8,142 nucleotides of DNA, taken from positions 1 to 8,142 of the forward strand of contig JAFYOF010000182.1 in the NCBI GenBank assembly GCA_017560305.1, written 5' to 3'. Source of the DNA: Alistipes sp. (GTDB lineage: Bacteria; Bacteroidota; Bacteroidia; Bacteroidales; Rikenellaceae). Below the pieces are notes generated by a model, which saw nothing but the letters and a program-made list of their open reading frames with translations, was not told the DNA's origin and made no database searches. Made by a program: the position numbers and the translations under genes. Shown here piece after piece: positions 1-6,907 of the stretch; the first letter of the stretch is position 1, and each line of letters starts with the position of its first letter.

Positions 1-510
1 AGGAGCCTCCTTTGCCAGGAGTACATAACCGCAGTTGCGGCACTGCCACCAAATCTCGTTGTCGCGGATGAATACTGTGCCGTCGGTCACGCGCTCCAAC
101 AACTTGAGGTAACGGCGCTCGTGCTCTGCCTCAACCTTTGCAATCTGACGGAAAGTCTCTGCGATCTCTGGGAAACCCTCCTCGTCAGCCACCTGTGCGA
201 ACTCTGCGTAGAGTACCTCCCACTCCTCGTGCTCGCCCATAGCGGCAGCCAAGAGGTTCTCTGATGTTGTACCAATCTTACCAGCAGGATATGTGGCTGT
301 GATCTCCAAATCACCACCCTCCAAGTACTTAAAGAACTTCTTTGCGTGCTCTTTCTCCTGGTCTGCAGTCTCGGCAAATACGCCTGCAATCTGCTCATAA
401 CCCTCCTTCTTTGCTACGCTTGCGAAGAAGTTGTAACGGTTGCGTGCCTGGCTCTCGCCTGCGAATGACTTCAAGAGATTCTTCTCTGTTGCTGTACCTT
501 TGATGCTCAT
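1..510 (-). CDS. rbr: Rubrerythrin, 3' end cut by window edge
   Basis: Non-haem iron peroxidase that reduces hydrogen peroxide in the cytoplasm of anaerobes, with electrons passing through its rubredoxin domain. Translated from the complement, 170 residues are present, starting MSIKGTATEKNL. Residues 1-140 form a ferritin-like four-helix domain with diiron-ligand motifs: E19 in helix 1, EKEH at 52-55, EHEE at 93-96 and EAEH at 127-130. Residues 153 onward begin the rubredoxin domain, with the first knuckle C157-x2-C160 in WWQCRNCGYV. The second CxxC pair lies beyond position 1. Family members are about 190 residues, so roughly 20 are missing. Domain order is that of classical rubrerythrin, not the reversed form. 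The ATG at 510 is favoured because the ferritin domain begins right after it and a promoter sits about 50 bases upstream. It is transcribed divergently from ettA. The family assignment is very secure; the symbol is the usual one. Confidence 0.96.
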   Translation of the reverse strand, partial: MSIKGTATEKNLLKSFAGESQARNRYNFFASVAKKEGYEQIAGVFAETADQEKEHAKKFFKYLEGGDLEITATYPAGKIGTTSENLLAAAMGEHEEWEVLYAEFAQVADEEGFPEIAETFRQIAKVEAEHERRYLKLLERVTDGTVFIRDNEIWWQCRNCGYVLLAKEAP

Positions 511-557
511 AATATTTTTAGTTTTATGGTTTATTGTTCTGTTTTAATTTTCTATTG

Positions 558-588
558 CAAAGATAGGAGTAATTTTGAATTTGTCAAT
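558..588 (-). promoter_or_regulatory. Predicted promoter of rubrerythrin gene
   Basis: On the minus strand, ATTG (588-585) is followed after 19 bases by TATCTTTG (565-558). The second element matches the Bacteroidota -7 consensus TAnnTTTG exactly and the first matches TTTG at three of four bases. Transcription would start near 551, giving a leader of about 40 bases before the ATG at 510. No obvious operator palindrome is visible beside it. Confidence 0.65.
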
Positions 589-683
589 AGGGAAATTATA
601 TTAAAAATTTATATTGCTATCATTTTGCCTTATAGCGCGTGTGGCGGCTCTGGGTGGTAGAGCAAATCTTATACATTTATTAT

Positions 684-710
684 AAAAAAGCCTCGCCATT
701 CTTGGCGAAA
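684..710 (-). terminator. Leftward terminator-like hairpin in intergenic region
   Basis: Read on the minus strand, TTTCGCCA (710-703) pairs with TGGCGAGG (698-691) around a four-base loop. That is six Watson-Crick pairs plus two U-G pairs at the base. It is followed by C and six T (689-684). This is the shape of an intrinsic terminator for leftward transcription, yet no leftward gene lies upstream of it, since ettA runs the other way. It may be a relic, a block on stray antisense transcription, or the 3' end of an unannotated short RNA. Confidence 0.5.
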
Positions 711-733
711 GTGAATAAGTTTTTGTAAATTTG
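702..733 (+). promoter_or_regulatory. Predicted promoter of ettA
   Basis: TAAATTTG (726-733) matches TAnnTTTG. A weak upstream element, cTTG (701-704), lies 21 bases before it. Transcription would start near 740, leaving a short A/T-rich leader of about 27 bases before the ATG at 767, which has no Shine-Dalgarno sequence. The -33 part overlaps the right arm of the leftward hairpin. Confidence 0.45.
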
Positions 734-766
734 CCAAAATTTGGAATAATATAAACAAAAATAGAT

Positions 767-2446
767 ATGGCAGACGAGAAAATTATCTTTTCCATGGTGG
801 GTGTCTCGAAGACTTTCACCAATCAGAAAAAGGTGTTGAACAACATCTACCTCTCATTCTTCTATGGCGCGAAGATCGGTATCATCGGTCTCAACGGCTC
901 GGGTAAGTCTACGCTGATGAAGATTATCGCAGGCATCGACAAGAACTATCAGGGTGAGGTTGTATTCTCTCCTGGTTACTCTGTTGGTTACCTCGAGCAG
1001 GAGCCTCAGCTCGACGATTCAAAGACCGTTAAGGAGATTGTCGAGGAGGGTTGCGCCGCTACGGTTGCCCTACTGAAGGAGTATGAGGAGATTAATATGA
1101 AGCTCTGTGAGCCTATGTCTGATGACGAGATGAATGCACTCATCGAGCGTCAGGGCGTGGTCTACGAGCAGATTGATCAGGTGAACGGCTGGGAGCTTGA
1201 CAGCGTGTTGGAGCGTGCTATGGATGCTTTGCGTTGTCCCGACCCAGACCAGAGTGTGAAGGTGTTGTCGGGAGGTGAGCGCCGCCGTGTGGCACTTTGC
1301 CGTCTGTTGTTGCAGCAGCCTGATGTGTTGCTTCTGGATGAGCCTACCAACCACCTTGACGCCGAGTCTATCGACTGGTTGGAGCAGCACTTGCAGCAGT
1401 ATAAGGGTACGGTTATCGCCGTAACCCACGACCGTTACTTCCTTGACAATGTAGCGGGCTGGATTTTGGAGCTTGACCGTGGCGAGGGTATTCCTTGGAA
1501 GGGTAACTACTCTGGCTGGCTTGACCAGAAGTCAAAGCGTCTGGCACAGGAGGAGAAGCAGGAGTCAAAGCGCAGAAAGACCCTTGAGCGAGAGCTTGAG
1601 TGGGTGCGTATGTCACCATCGGGTCGTCGTGCCAAGAGCAAGGCTCGTCTGTCGGCATACGATAAGTTGATGAACGAGGATGTAAAGCAGAAGGAGGAGA
1701 AGCTCGAGATCTTCATCCCTAACGGTCCTCGTTTGGGTGATGTTGTTATCGAGGCTAACAATGTCAAGAAGGTCTTTGGTGACCGCATCCTGTATGAGGG
1801 ATTGGACTTCAAGTTGCCACCAGCAGGTATCGTGGGTGTTATCGGTGCTAACGGTACTGGTAAGACTACCCTCTTCCGTATGATTATGGATTTGGAGAAG
1901 CCTACCGAGGGTACATTCACCGTGGGTCAGACCGTTAAGTTGGCCTATGTTGACCAGCAGCACAAGTCTATCGACCCTGAGAAGAGCGTTTATGAGGTAA
2001 TCTCTCAGAACTCTGATATCATCACATTGGGCAACCGCCAGATTCCTGCGCGTGCTTATGTTGCTCGCTTCAACTTCAGCGGTGCTGATCAAGAGAAGAA
2101 GTGTGGTATGTTGTCAGGTGGTGAGCGTAACCGTTTGCACCTTGCCCTTGCACTCAAGGAGGAGGGTAATGTGCTCTTGCTCGATGAGCCTACCAACGAT
2201 ATCGATGTAAACACATTGCGTGCGTTGGAGGAGGGTTTGGAGAACTTCGCAGGTTGTGCTGTGGTTATCTCGCACGACCGTTGGTTCTTGGACCGTATCG
2301 CAACTCACATCCTCTCATTCGAGGGCGACTCAAAGGTTGTCTTCTATGAGGGTTCATACTCGGAGTACGAGGAGTGGAAGAAGTTGCAGGGTATGGACAC
2401 CGCTCCAAAGCGCGTGAAGTACCGCAAGTTGACAGAGAATCAGTAA
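767..2446 (+). CDS. ettA: ABC-F ATPase, energy-dependent translational throttle EttA
   Basis: Cytoplasmic ABC-F protein that binds the ribosomal E site next to the P-site tRNA and couples the first elongation steps to the ATP/ADP ratio. It has 559 residues (E. coli EttA has 555) and no membrane segment, so it is not a transporter. The first ATPase domain has Walker A GLNGSGKS (41-48), signature LSGGE (167-171), Walker B LLLDE ending in catalytic E192, and switch H221. The second has Walker A GANGTGKT (360-367), signature LSGGER (449-454), E474 and H503. An arm insertion of about 50 residues follows the first Walker A, near 95-145. The basic linker at about 245-330, rich in K/R with the stretch LEWVRMSPSGRR, is the tRNA-interaction motif. 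The phrases WILELDRGEGIPW and DAESIDWLE favour EttA over Uup, YheS or the resistance ABC-F proteins. Codons are strongly biased to GGT, CGT, GAG and AAG, suggesting high expression. Its own promoter and a 3' hairpin suggest a single-gene transcript. Confidence 0.95.
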   Translation: MADEKIIFSMVGVSKTFTNQKKVLNNIYLSFFYGAKIGIIGLNGSGKSTLMKIIAGIDKNYQGEVVFSPGYSVGYLEQEPQLDDSKTVKEIVEEGCAATVALLKEYEEINMKLCEPMSDDEMNALIERQGVVYEQIDQVNGWELDSVLERAMDALRCPDPDQSVKVLSGGERRRVALCRLLLQQPDVLLLDEPTNHLDAESIDWLEQHLQQYKGTVIAVTHDRYFLDNVAGWILELDRGEGIPWKGNYSGWLDQKSKRLAQEEKQESKRRKTLERELEWVRMSPSGRRAKSKARLSAYDKLMNEDVKQKEEKLEIFIPNGPRLGDVVIEANNVKKVFGDRILYEGLDFKLPPAGIVGVIGANGTGKTTLFRMIMDLEKPTEGTFTVGQTVKLAYVDQQHKSIDPEKSVYEVISQNSDIITLGNRQIPARAYVARFNFSGADQEKKCGMLSGGERNRLHLALALKEEGNVLLLDEPTNDIDVNTLRALEEGLENFAGCAVVISHDRWFLDRIATHILSFEGDSKVVFYEGSYSEYEEWKKLQGMDTAPKRVKYRKLTENQ

Positions 2447-2473
2447 TCTTTTATTGTAAAAGAAATAGTAAAA

Positions 2474-2494
2474 GAGGCGTCACGCCTCGATTTT
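2474..2494 (+). terminator. Hairpin terminator after ettA
   Basis: GAGGCG (2474-2479) and CGCCTC (2483-2488) form a perfect six-pair stem with a three-base TCA loop, followed by GA and TTTT. The U tract is short and begins two bases late, so termination may be partial and some transcription may run on into hisS. An A run before the stem (2471-2473) would pair poorly with the T run and gives little help to the opposite strand. Confidence 0.6.
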
Positions 2495-2520
2495 GAATTT
2501 TGAATTCTGCATTTTGAATT
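2491..2520 (+). repeat. A/T-rich TTTTGAA short direct repeat
   Basis: The heptamer TTTTGAA occurs at 2491-2497, 2498-2504 and 2512-2518, with a diverged spacer TTCTGCA between the second and third copies, so the run has a seven-base period. It fills the gap between the ettA terminator and the hisS start. No copy has the full TAnnTTTG promoter sequence; the nearest is GAATTTTG at 2495-2502. Function is unknown. It could supply weak promoter activity or an unstructured translation-initiation leader for hisS, or be a dispersed low-complexity repeat. Confidence 0.6.
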
Positions 2521-2527
2521 TTAAGGT

Positions 2528-3871
2528 ATGGCACAGAAACCATCAATTCCAAAGGGTACGCGCGATTTCTCTCCAGCAGAGATGATGCGTCGTACATATA
2601 TTTTCGAGACTATTAAGGGCGTGTTCCGCACCTATGGCTTTGCGCCGCTGGAGACCCCTTCGATGGAGAACCTCTCAACGCTGCTTGGTAAGTATGGCGA
2701 CGAGGGTGATAAGCTCCTCTTTAAGATTTTGAACTCGGGTGACTACTCTGCTGGCTTGAATGACGAGCAGGTGCGCAACGCTTCGAAGATTTGTGAGAAG
2801 GGTCTGCGTTACGACCTCACCGTTCCATTTGCTCGCTATGTGGTGCAGCATCAGAATGAGATTGTATTCCCATTCAAGCGCTATCAGGTGCAGCCTGTAT
2901 GGCGTGCTGACCGCCCACAGAAGGGTCGCTACCGCGAGTTCTATCAGTGTGATGTCGATGTGATTGGCTCTCGCTCACTTCTCAATGAGGTTGAGTTGGT
3001 TGAGATTGTGGAGCGCGTATTCCGCAAGTTGGGTATCAATGTGGTGCTCAAGATGAACAACCGCAAGATTTTGTACGGTATCGCCGAGGCTATCGGTCAC
3101 GCCGACAAGATGATGGATATCACAGTTGCAATTGATAAGCTGGAGAAGATAGGCATCGATAATGTTAAGTCTGAGCTCGCAGAGCGTGGCCTGGAGGCTG
3201 AGGCTATCGAGAAGTTGCAGCCAATCCTTGAGTTGTCGGGCACAAATGCCGAGAAGTTGCAGAAGTTGTCGGAGGTTATCGGTTGCTCGGAGACTGGTGT
3301 TAAGGGTATCGAGGAGATGACTGAGATTTTCGGCTATGTTGAGAAGCTCGGCATTGAGCTCCCTATCGAGCTTGACCTCTCTCTGGCACGCGGTTTGAAC
3401 TACTACACTGGCGCAATCTTCGAGGTGAAGGCTTTGGATTTCGCTATCGGTTCAATCTGTGGTGGTGGTCGTTATGACGACTTGACTGGTATCTTCGGTT
3501 TGCCAAATACATCGGGCGTAGGTATTTCGTTTGGTGCTGACCGCATCTACGATGTGATGGTGGGTCTGGATCTCTTCCCTGAGGAGGTGAACTTCACTAC
3601 AAAGGTGTTGTTCGTGAACTTGGGCGAGGAGGAGAAGTTGGCTTCACTCAAGATTATGCGTGGCTTGCGTGACGCTGGTATCGCGACAGAGATTTACCCA
3701 GAGTCGGCGAAGATGAAGAAGCAGATGGAGTATGCTAACCGCAGAATGATTCCTTTTGTTGTGATTATCGGTAGCAACGAGTTGCAGGAGGGCAAGGCTA
3801 CGGTGAAGAATATGCGTACGGGCGAGCAGCAGACCGTGGAGTTTGATGCTGTTGGCGGATGCTTGGAGTAG
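2528..3871 (+). CDS. hisS: Histidyl-tRNA synthetase
   Basis: Class II aminoacyl-tRNA synthetase that charges tRNA-His using ATP in the cytoplasm. It has 447 residues, normal for the short bacterial type. Motif 1 falls at about 22-57 ([18 protein letters not shown], then the LETP turn). Motif 2 has [10 protein letters not shown] (129-138) followed by YQCDVDVIG. The two histidine-specific signatures are [10 protein letters not shown] (286-295) and CGGGRYD (311-317). Motif 3 is [10 protein letters not shown] (330-339), ending in the ATP-binding arginine R339. Residues from about 355 on form the anticodon-binding domain. The histidine signatures separate it from the paralogue HisZ, which lacks an intact set. 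The start at 2528 places the family's usual opening, IPKGTRDF, at residues 7-14. There is no Shine-Dalgarno at a useful distance. It is followed after one base by the S41 protease start, implying co-transcription. No clear promoter is visible between the ettA terminator and the ATG. Confidence 0.97.
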   Translation: MAQKPSIPKGTRDFSPAEMMRRTYIFETIKGVFRTYGFAPLETPSMENLSTLLGKYGDEGDKLLFKILNSGDYSAGLNDEQVRNASKICEKGLRYDLTVPFARYVVQHQNEIVFPFKRYQVQPVWRADRPQKGRYREFYQCDVDVIGSRSLLNEVELVEIVERVFRKLGINVVLKMNNRKILYGIAEAIGHADKMMDITVAIDKLEKIGIDNVKSELAERGLEAEAIEKLQPILELSGTNAEKLQKLSEVIGCSETGVKGIEEMTEIFGYVEKLGIELPIELDLSLARGLNYYTGAIFEVKALDFAIGSICGGGRYDDLTGIFGLPNTSGVGISFGADRIYDVMVGLDLFPEEVNFTTKVLFVNLGEEEKLASLKIMRGLRDAGIATEIYPESAKMKKQMEYANRRMIPFVVIIGSNELQEGKATVKNMRTGEQQTVEFDAVGGCLE

Positions 3872-3872
3872 T

Positions 3873-5453
3873 ATGAAAAGAACGAGTATATTAACTCTTA
3901 TATTTAATGTGTTGTTGAGCCTGTTGCCCTTTGCGGTGCAGGCTCAACGCAATGATGCGGCTGTGGTTCAGTTGCAGAAGCTCAATCGTGTCTATCGTCA
4001 TCTCTATACCGCCTATGTTGATAGTGTCGATATGGAGTCTATGGTCGAGAGCGGCATAAAGGCTATGCTGGAGGAGCTTGACCCCCACTCTGTCTACCTT
4101 GACAAGAAAGAGGTGAAGTCGGCGCAGGAGACTATGGAGGGCGAGTTTAGCGGTATCGGCGTGGAGTATAACATCCTGAGCGACACGATTGTTGTGGTGA
4201 ATACTGTGCTGCAAGGTCCTGCCGAGAGCGTTGGAATGATGCCAAACGACCGCATTGTGGAGATTGATGGCCAGAGCGTTATCGGCATCGAGCGTGCTGA
4301 TGTGCCACCCCGCCTGCGAGGCGAGAAAGGTAGTGTTGTGGAGGTGGGTGTTGTGCGTCGTGGCGTGAATGAGGTGCTGCGCTTCTCCATCACGCGCGAT
4401 AAGATTCCCATCACTACGGTTGACGCGGCTTACAAGATTGCAGACGGCGTAGGATATATAAAGGTAAACCGCTTCGGTCGCACTACGATGCAGGAGTTTG
4501 AGGAGGCGGTGGATGGCCTTGGTGAGATAAACACGCTGGTGCTCGACCTCTCGAATAATGGCGGCGGTCTGCTTGATCAGGCGGTTGAGATGGCGGGTTA
4601 TTTCATTCCGCGCGATAGTTTGGTGGTCTTTACCGAGGGTCGCAGCGTTGAGCCTCGCTTTTATAGTGCTCGCAATGGCGGTCGCTTTACGGGTCGTGTG
4701 GCAGTGATGATTAACGAGAGCTCGGCCTCGGCAAGCGAGATTGTGGCGGGTGCTATTCAGGATTGGGATAGAGGTGTAATCGTGGGTCGTGAGAGTTTTG
4801 GTAAGGGCTTGGTGCAGAGTCAGATACCTCTGGGTGATGGAACAGCAATCCGCCTTACTGTGGCTCGTTACCACACACCATCGGGTCGTGTCATTCAGCG
4901 ACCTTATGAGATGGGTCACAAGGAGGAGTATCGCAAGGCTCATATCGAGCGACTGAAGGCTGCGGGCAAGGATACTACGGCTTTGAGTGGCGAGGTCTAC
5001 TCTACCCGTGTGTTGGGTCGCGAGGTGTATGGCGGTGGCGGAATTCGCCCCGATATTATCGTGGAGAGCGACACCACTATGGTGAGCGATTATATGGTCA
5101 AGGTGATTGCCAAGAGCCTTTACAACGATTTTATGCTGGATTACCTCGACAGGCATCGTGCGAAACTGGAGGTGGACTACCCTACCTATGAGAAATTTGA
5201 GGCTGAGTTCAGGTTGAGTGACGATGAGATGCACTCGCTCGTAGAGCGTGCCACGGCAAAAGGCGTGGAGTATGACGAGGCGGGATATATGCAGTCGCGT
5301 GAGCTTATGCGCACGCAGCTCACCGCCCTGATTGCCCAGCGACTTTTCTCCACTTCGGAGTATTATCGTTACATCAATCCGCGAGTGAGTGACACCTATC
5401 GCAAGGTATTGGAATTGTTGAACAATTGGGATGGGAAATTGACCAATTTGTAA
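3873..5453 (+). CDS. Secreted S41 carboxyl-terminal processing protease (CtpA/Prc type)
   Basis: Serine protease of family S41, expected to cleave envelope proteins near their C termini. From the ATG at 3873 it has 526 residues and a signal peptide MKRTSILTL...AVQAQR, with likely cleavage after VQA near residue 24. An in-frame ATG at 3843 would put ten polar residues in front of this signal and lies inside hisS, so 3873 is preferred; GGAG at 3865-3868 supports it. A PDZ domain spans about 86-170, with binding loop GIGV (94-97). The protease core contains DLSNNGGGL (225-233) and SASASE (284-289). S286 is the likely nucleophile, because the likely catalytic lysine K311, in FGKG, lies 25 residues later, the same spacing as in Prc and D1 protease. 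GREVYGGGGI (382-391) is typical of Bacteroidota members. The C-terminal 120 residues are helical and charged, and of no function known to me. The substrate cannot be told from sequence, so no symbol is given. Confidence 0.93.
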   Translation: MKRTSILTLIFNVLLSLLPFAVQAQRNDAAVVQLQKLNRVYRHLYTAYVDSVDMESMVESGIKAMLEELDPHSVYLDKKEVKSAQETMEGEFSGIGVEYNILSDTIVVVNTVLQGPAESVGMMPNDRIVEIDGQSVIGIERADVPPRLRGEKGSVVEVGVVRRGVNEVLRFSITRDKIPITTVDAAYKIADGVGYIKVNRFGRTTMQEFEEAVDGLGEINTLVLDLSNNGGGLLDQAVEMAGYFIPRDSLVVFTEGRSVEPRFYSARNGGRFTGRVAVMINESSASASEIVAGAIQDWDRGVIVGRESFGKGLVQSQIPLGDGTAIRLTVARYHTPSGRVIQRPYEMGHKEEYRKAHIERLKAAGKDTTALSGEVYSTRVLGREVYGGGGIRPDIIVESDTTMVSDYMVKVIAKSLYNDFMLDYLDRHRAKLEVDYPTYEKFEAEFRLSDDEMHSLVERATAKGVEYDEAGYMQSRELMRTQLTALIAQRLFSTSEYYRYINPRVSDTYRKVLELLNNWDGKLTNL

Positions 5454-5503
5454 AAAGTTGTTGCCTGCAAAGTCTTTCTTTTAATTATATTTTCGTGAAA
5501 ATT

Positions 5504-5535
5504 TTTGCCAAAACGGAAAATTTTGTCTATTTTTG
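5504..5535 (+). promoter_or_regulatory. Predicted promoter of PUR-domain/mnmA/aroE operon
   Basis: TTTG (5504-5507), 20 bases, then TATTTTTG (5528-5535): a full match to the Bacteroidota consensus in both elements and spacing. Transcription would start near 5542, leaving a leader of about 20 bases, A/T-rich and without Shine-Dalgarno, before the ATG at 5561. The 107-base gap after the protease gene shows no convincing terminator hairpin. Confidence 0.75.
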
Positions 5536-5560
5536 AAACACGAAAAACAAGTTAATTAAT

Positions 5561-5866
5561 ATGGAGACAGAAATTTTGGCTACGAGAAAGGATGCTGTTG
5601 AGAGCTACGGCGAGTCGGTTTACACGAAAATGATTAAGGCGGGTCATCGCACCTACTTTCTGGATGTGAAGACTACACGATCAAACGACCACTTCATCAG
5701 CATCACCGAGTTAAGAAAGAAGACAACGGCCAATGGCGAGCAGGTAAACGAGAGAAATAAGGTGTTTGTTTATCAGGAGGACCTCGAGAAGTTTGTAGAT
5801 GGTATGAACGAGGTGCTCGACGAGATTAAGAAGATGTGTCACTATGGTGACAGTCGCCTGAAATAG
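5561..5866 (+). CDS. PUR-family nucleic-acid-binding protein (DUF3276)
   Basis: 101-residue protein matching the DUF3276/PUR-alpha-like family, which is widespread in Bacteroidota. Bacterial PUR proteins such as Borrelia BpuR carry one PUR repeat, dimerise, and bind single-stranded DNA and RNA. Residues 17-60 hold the strands YGESVYTKMIKAGHRTYFLDV and SNDHFISITELRK, with aromatic and basic residues suited to base stacking. Residues 65-95 hold KVFVYQEDLEKFVDGMNEVLDEIKK, the strand and helix that close the repeat. No signal peptide or membrane segment is present, so it is probably cytoplasmic. It is the first gene of a likely operon, 50 bases before mnmA. The target RNA or DNA is unknown. Family assignment is from remembered pattern similarity and is good; the nucleic-acid role is inferred from the family. 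Confidence 0.85.
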   Translation: METEILATRKDAVESYGESVYTKMIKAGHRTYFLDVKTTRSNDHFISITELRKKTTANGEQVNERNKVFVYQEDLEKFVDGMNEVLDEIKKMCHYGDSRLK

Positions 5867-5916
5867 GTCTTTGTGAGAAAATCTGTCCTGCGGGATAGGA
5901 AATTTGTGAGGGAGAT

Positions 5917-6906
5917 ATGAAGAAAGAGTTGCGCAGCGTGCTTTTGGGTTTTAGTGGCGGTATCGATAGTTCGGCTGCCGTAGGGTTGTTACAACAGCAG
6001 GGTTTTGAGGTTGTGGCGCTTACATTGGACACTACGGGAGATGATGAACTGGTATCGCAAGCTCGGATGCAGGCTGCGCAACTGTCTGTTAAGCACATCG
6101 TAAAGGATGTGAGTGCTGATTTTGGGCACAAGATAATCGACTATTTTATTTCAAGCTATGCGGCTGGGCGCACCCCTGCCCCCTGCACTATGTGTAACCC
6201 ACTGATTAAGTGGCACCATCTGCTTGAGGAGGCAAATCGTCTGGGGCTGGATGCTGTGGCTACGGGTCACTATTTCAAGGTTGAGAAGTATAACGGTCGC
6301 TACTATGTTGCCAAGGCGGCGGATGAGCGCAAGGATCAGTCCTACTATCTGTGGGGCTTGTCGCAGGAGGTGCTCTCTCGCGTTGTGACGCCGATGGGTG
6401 ATATAATCAAGAGCGACATCGCACCAGCGAAGAAGAAAGAGAGTATGGGTTTGTGCTTTCTGCGAGGCGTGGCATATGGTGATTTCCTTGCCCAGAGATG
6501 CCCTTCGGCGGTGTGCCGTGGTGAGGTGCTTGGCGAACACGATGGCGTAGCGTTCTATACCATTGGTCAGAAGCGTGGTGTGGTTGGCGGAGCGGTCGTT
6601 GGAATAGATGCCGAGTGTAATCGTTTGATAGTCGGCGAAAGTAAGGATTTATATCATACAACACTTGAGGTGGCGGAGTGTAACATCGTGAATGAAGAAG
6701 AGTTATTCTCTTCGGATGATGTGCGAGTCGTGGTGCGTGGTTTTGGTCGTAATCCCGAGGGTTTTGCCAAACGCATCGAGCGCATCGAGGGTGGTTATCG
6801 CATCACTTTGGATGACCCTGCGTGGGCTCCAGCGGCGGGTCAGCCCGTGGTGTTGTATCGCGGCAACAGAGTAATTGGTGGTGGAATTTTAGAGCGTTAT
6901 TATTAG
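5917..6906 (+). CDS. mnmA: tRNA-specific 2-thiouridylase MnmA
   Basis: Adds sulfur at position 2 of wobble uridine 34 in tRNA-Lys, -Glu and -Gln, using ATP and a sulfur relay, in the cytoplasm. It has 329 residues, shorter than E. coli MnmA (368). The N-terminal PP-loop ATPase has SGGIDSS (13-19). The catalytic cysteines are C93 in CTMCNPLIKW and C180 in MGLCFLRG, equivalent to E. coli C102 and C199. A further cysteine, C90, makes C90-x2-C93. Other family marks are ATGHYF, KDQSYYLWGLSQEVL, KKKESMGLCF, LGEHDG and YTIGQKRG. The C-terminal beta-barrel ends in PAWAPAAGQPVVLY and GGGILE. The start has a good Shine-Dalgarno, GGGAG in gagggagatATG. aroE begins one base after its stop. Bacteroidales often carry more than one MnmA-like gene, so a paralogue with altered tRNA choice is possible. 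Confidence 0.92.
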   Translation: MKKELRSVLLGFSGGIDSSAAVGLLQQQGFEVVALTLDTTGDDELVSQARMQAAQLSVKHIVKDVSADFGHKIIDYFISSYAAGRTPAPCTMCNPLIKWHHLLEEANRLGLDAVATGHYFKVEKYNGRYYVAKAADERKDQSYYLWGLSQEVLSRVVTPMGDIIKSDIAPAKKKESMGLCFLRGVAYGDFLAQRCPSAVCRGEVLGEHDGVAFYTIGQKRGVVGGAVVGIDAECNRLIVGESKDLYHTTLEVAECNIVNEEELFSSDDVRVVVRGFGRNPEGFAKRIERIEGGYRITLDDPAWAPAAGQPVVLYRGNRVIGGGILERYY

Positions 6907-6907
6907 T

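Noticed and set aside
638..663. tRNA or tRNA fragment: GCTCT, seven-base loop with GGTGGT, AGAGC resembles a D-arm.
   Set aside because: The preceding seven bases CGTGTGG have no complement downstream, TA at positions 8-9 is CG here, and no anticodon arm or T-arm (GGTTCGA-like) follows. Only a chance five-pair hairpin is supported.
601..822. A 73-residue minus-strand frame across the rbr-ettA gap.
   Set aside because: It overlaps the ettA start and runs through the terminator-like hairpin and both promoters, and has no family resemblance.
1070..2308. Several minus-strand and off-frame open frames inside ettA.
   Set aside because: All lie within a fully convincing ABC-F coding sequence and their translations show low-complexity, shadow-type composition with no motifs.
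3843..3872. Longer start for the S41 protease at ATG 3843.
   Set aside because: It would overlap hisS by 29 bases and bury the signal peptide behind ten extra residues; ATG 3873 directly precedes a normal signal sequence.
3891..5234. A 447-residue open frame on the minus strand opposite the S41 protease gene.
   Set aside because: Its protein is rich in H, T, L and R with no recognisable domain, as expected from the complement of a codon-biased gene. The plus-strand frame has a complete signal peptide, PDZ domain and catalytic Ser/Lys.
5867..5916. Possible riboswitch or terminator between the PUR gene and mnmA, because of TCCTGCGGGA.
   Set aside because: Only three or four pairs can form and there is no T run; 50 bases are too few for a known riboswitch.
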